The notes beneath the pieces were generated by a model, which worked only from the letters and a program-made list of their open reading frames with translations, was not told where the DNA came from and searched no databases. A stretch of DNA of 53,499 nucleotides from positions 1 through 53,499 of the IMG/VR virus record IMGVR_UViG_3300043772_002232. One strand, written 5' to 3'. The DNA comes from a virus. The first letter of the stretch is position 1, and each line of letters starts with the position of its first letter. This document shows positions 52,819 to 53,499 of this stretch, in pieces. The position numbers and the translations under genes were made by a program.

Positions 52819-53499
52819 TTAGTCTTGTTTGTTTAATTCATTAAACCATTCATCAAATTTAACTCTTGGTAATCTTTCTTTACCACTATGAGTTCTACCT
52901 TCTGAATGAAAAGTATCTAACACCAATTTACCAAACTCATATAGTTCTTTAGTCATATCTTTCTGACATTGAATATATCCATCTTGAAAACAAGCATTAA
53001 CGAGATACTTACCTAATTTATCAGAGACATCCTCATGCGTAGTTGCAAAATTTTCTCCCATACGTTTTATTTCTTCCCTAGTTTTCATATTAAGGTTGTG
53101 TTTCACACTAACATCTATTAAATTAAAATGGTCACATACTGCAGATGTTCTTTGATACTGACCACATTCACTACAAGTGTAACCACCACCTAGTATTGGG
53201 TTTTTTTCAAATTCTTCGGTGTGTTCGTATGCTCCGTCAGGCCCTATTTGAAAGTTATCAGATATATATGGTGGTTCGTCTTCCAATCCATCCAATAATG
53301 TAACATCCCATATAGTTAAATCTTCACGTAATGATATTCTAGCGTATTTAATCGCTTCAAACGATAATGTCTCTCCACGAGTAGGTTCTAAGTCTTTTGG
53401 TATATAAGGAATTATTTCAAAGTCTACTTCATCACCATCTTTATAAAATCCTTGTTTACCTGATTGTTCACCTAACCACCAGTTTTGATTTGGTTCTAT
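52819..53499 (-). CDS. Zinc-finger paralog 3 of tandem set, 5' end beyond window
   Basis: Open to the window edge: frame continues from TTG at 53295 upstream through QNWWLGEQSGKQGFYKDG to base 53499, so the true start lies outside. At least 227 residues. The visible N-terminal part (DEVDFEIIPYIPKDLEP, then FEAIKYARISLREDL) is absent from paralogs 1 and 2. Then GGGYTCSECGQYQRTSAVCDHF and NMKTREEIKRMGENFA as in paralog 1, ending NELNKQD. Function unknown. Confidence 0.75.
   Translation of the reverse strand: MEPNQNWWLGEQSGKQGFYKDGDEVDFEIIPYIPKDLEPTRGETLSFEAIKYARISLREDLTIWDVTLLDGLEDEPPYISDNFQIGPDGAYEHTEEFEKNPILGGGYTCSECGQYQRTSAVCDHFNLIDVSVKHNLNMKTREEIKRMGENFATTHEDVSDKLGKYLVNACFQDGYIQCQKDMTKELYEFGKLVLDTFHSEGRTHSGKERLPRVKFDEWFNELNKQD

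Noticed and set aside
1-53499. CRISPR array
   Set aside because: No set of regularly spaced direct repeats with unique spacers; only pairs of repeats near 39191, 38045 and 46969.
1-53499. Insertion sequence or transposase
   Set aside because: No transposase motif and no terminal inverted repeats flanking a gene; the HNH gene has no surrounding element.

Overview
The window looks like part of a large-genome tailed phage (or a closely related mobile genome) that infects a Bacteroidetes, most likely flavobacterial, host. It is very AT-rich and packed with about 95 mostly small genes in short runs that switch strand often. Several promoters have the Bacteroidetes form (TTTG, about 20 bp, TAnnTTTG). 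Two secreted proteins look like flavobacterial surface proteins, and a GH19 endolysin, two tRNA genes and many unrecognised small genes fit a phage accessory region. No terminase, portal, capsid or polymerase gene is visible, so 'phage' is an inference.

Layout. 1-5604 (minus): Gly-rich secreted protein (partial), two small proteins, an archaemetzincin-like protease, a FkbM-methyltransferase/double-glycosyltransferase fusion and a second glycosyltransferase. 5657-15429: HNH protein, tagged or acidic small proteins, IMPDH/GMP-reductase-like enzyme, P-loop kinase, OmpA-like protein, CAP-domain protein. 15464-19301: full-length DnaK and a protein with eight CxxCxGxG zinc repeats. 19339-29889: lytic transglycosylase, complete thymidylate synthase preceded by a relic of another one, T9SS-type surface protein, metallopeptidase, FKBP isomerase, metallophosphatase. 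29924-39156 (mostly minus): GH19 endolysin, DNA methyltransferase, M15 peptidase and many tagged proteins. 39157-40375: G-rich non-coding block, two tRNA genes and a structured element flanked by inward-facing promoters. 40376-47438 (mostly plus): tandem paralogous family of about 100-residue proteins. 47435-53499 (minus): tagged ADP-ribosyltransferase-like protein, primase-like protein, LpxH-like phosphatase, lipoprotein and three tandem paralogs.

Main hypothesis. About 34 otherwise unrelated proteins share a terminal tag of about 20 residues, typically MK-hydrophobic-ITEs-x-L-xx-II-x-R/K, or MNLQEQIxRI, or ILREE. It is usually N-terminal but C-terminal in two proteins. Carriers include an M15 peptidase, a zincin, an OmpA-like protein and two ADP-ribosyltransferase-like proteins. 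The pattern resembles the capsid-targeting peptides of T4 internal proteins, so the tag may load proteins into the virion. By eye, most tagged genes have a TATTTAT box 4-24 nt before the start codon, while a second set of genes uses TAnnTTTG placed exactly 4 nt before ATG, which predicts leaderless mRNAs. Together these suggest two expression classes, one of them serving a packaged-protein programme.
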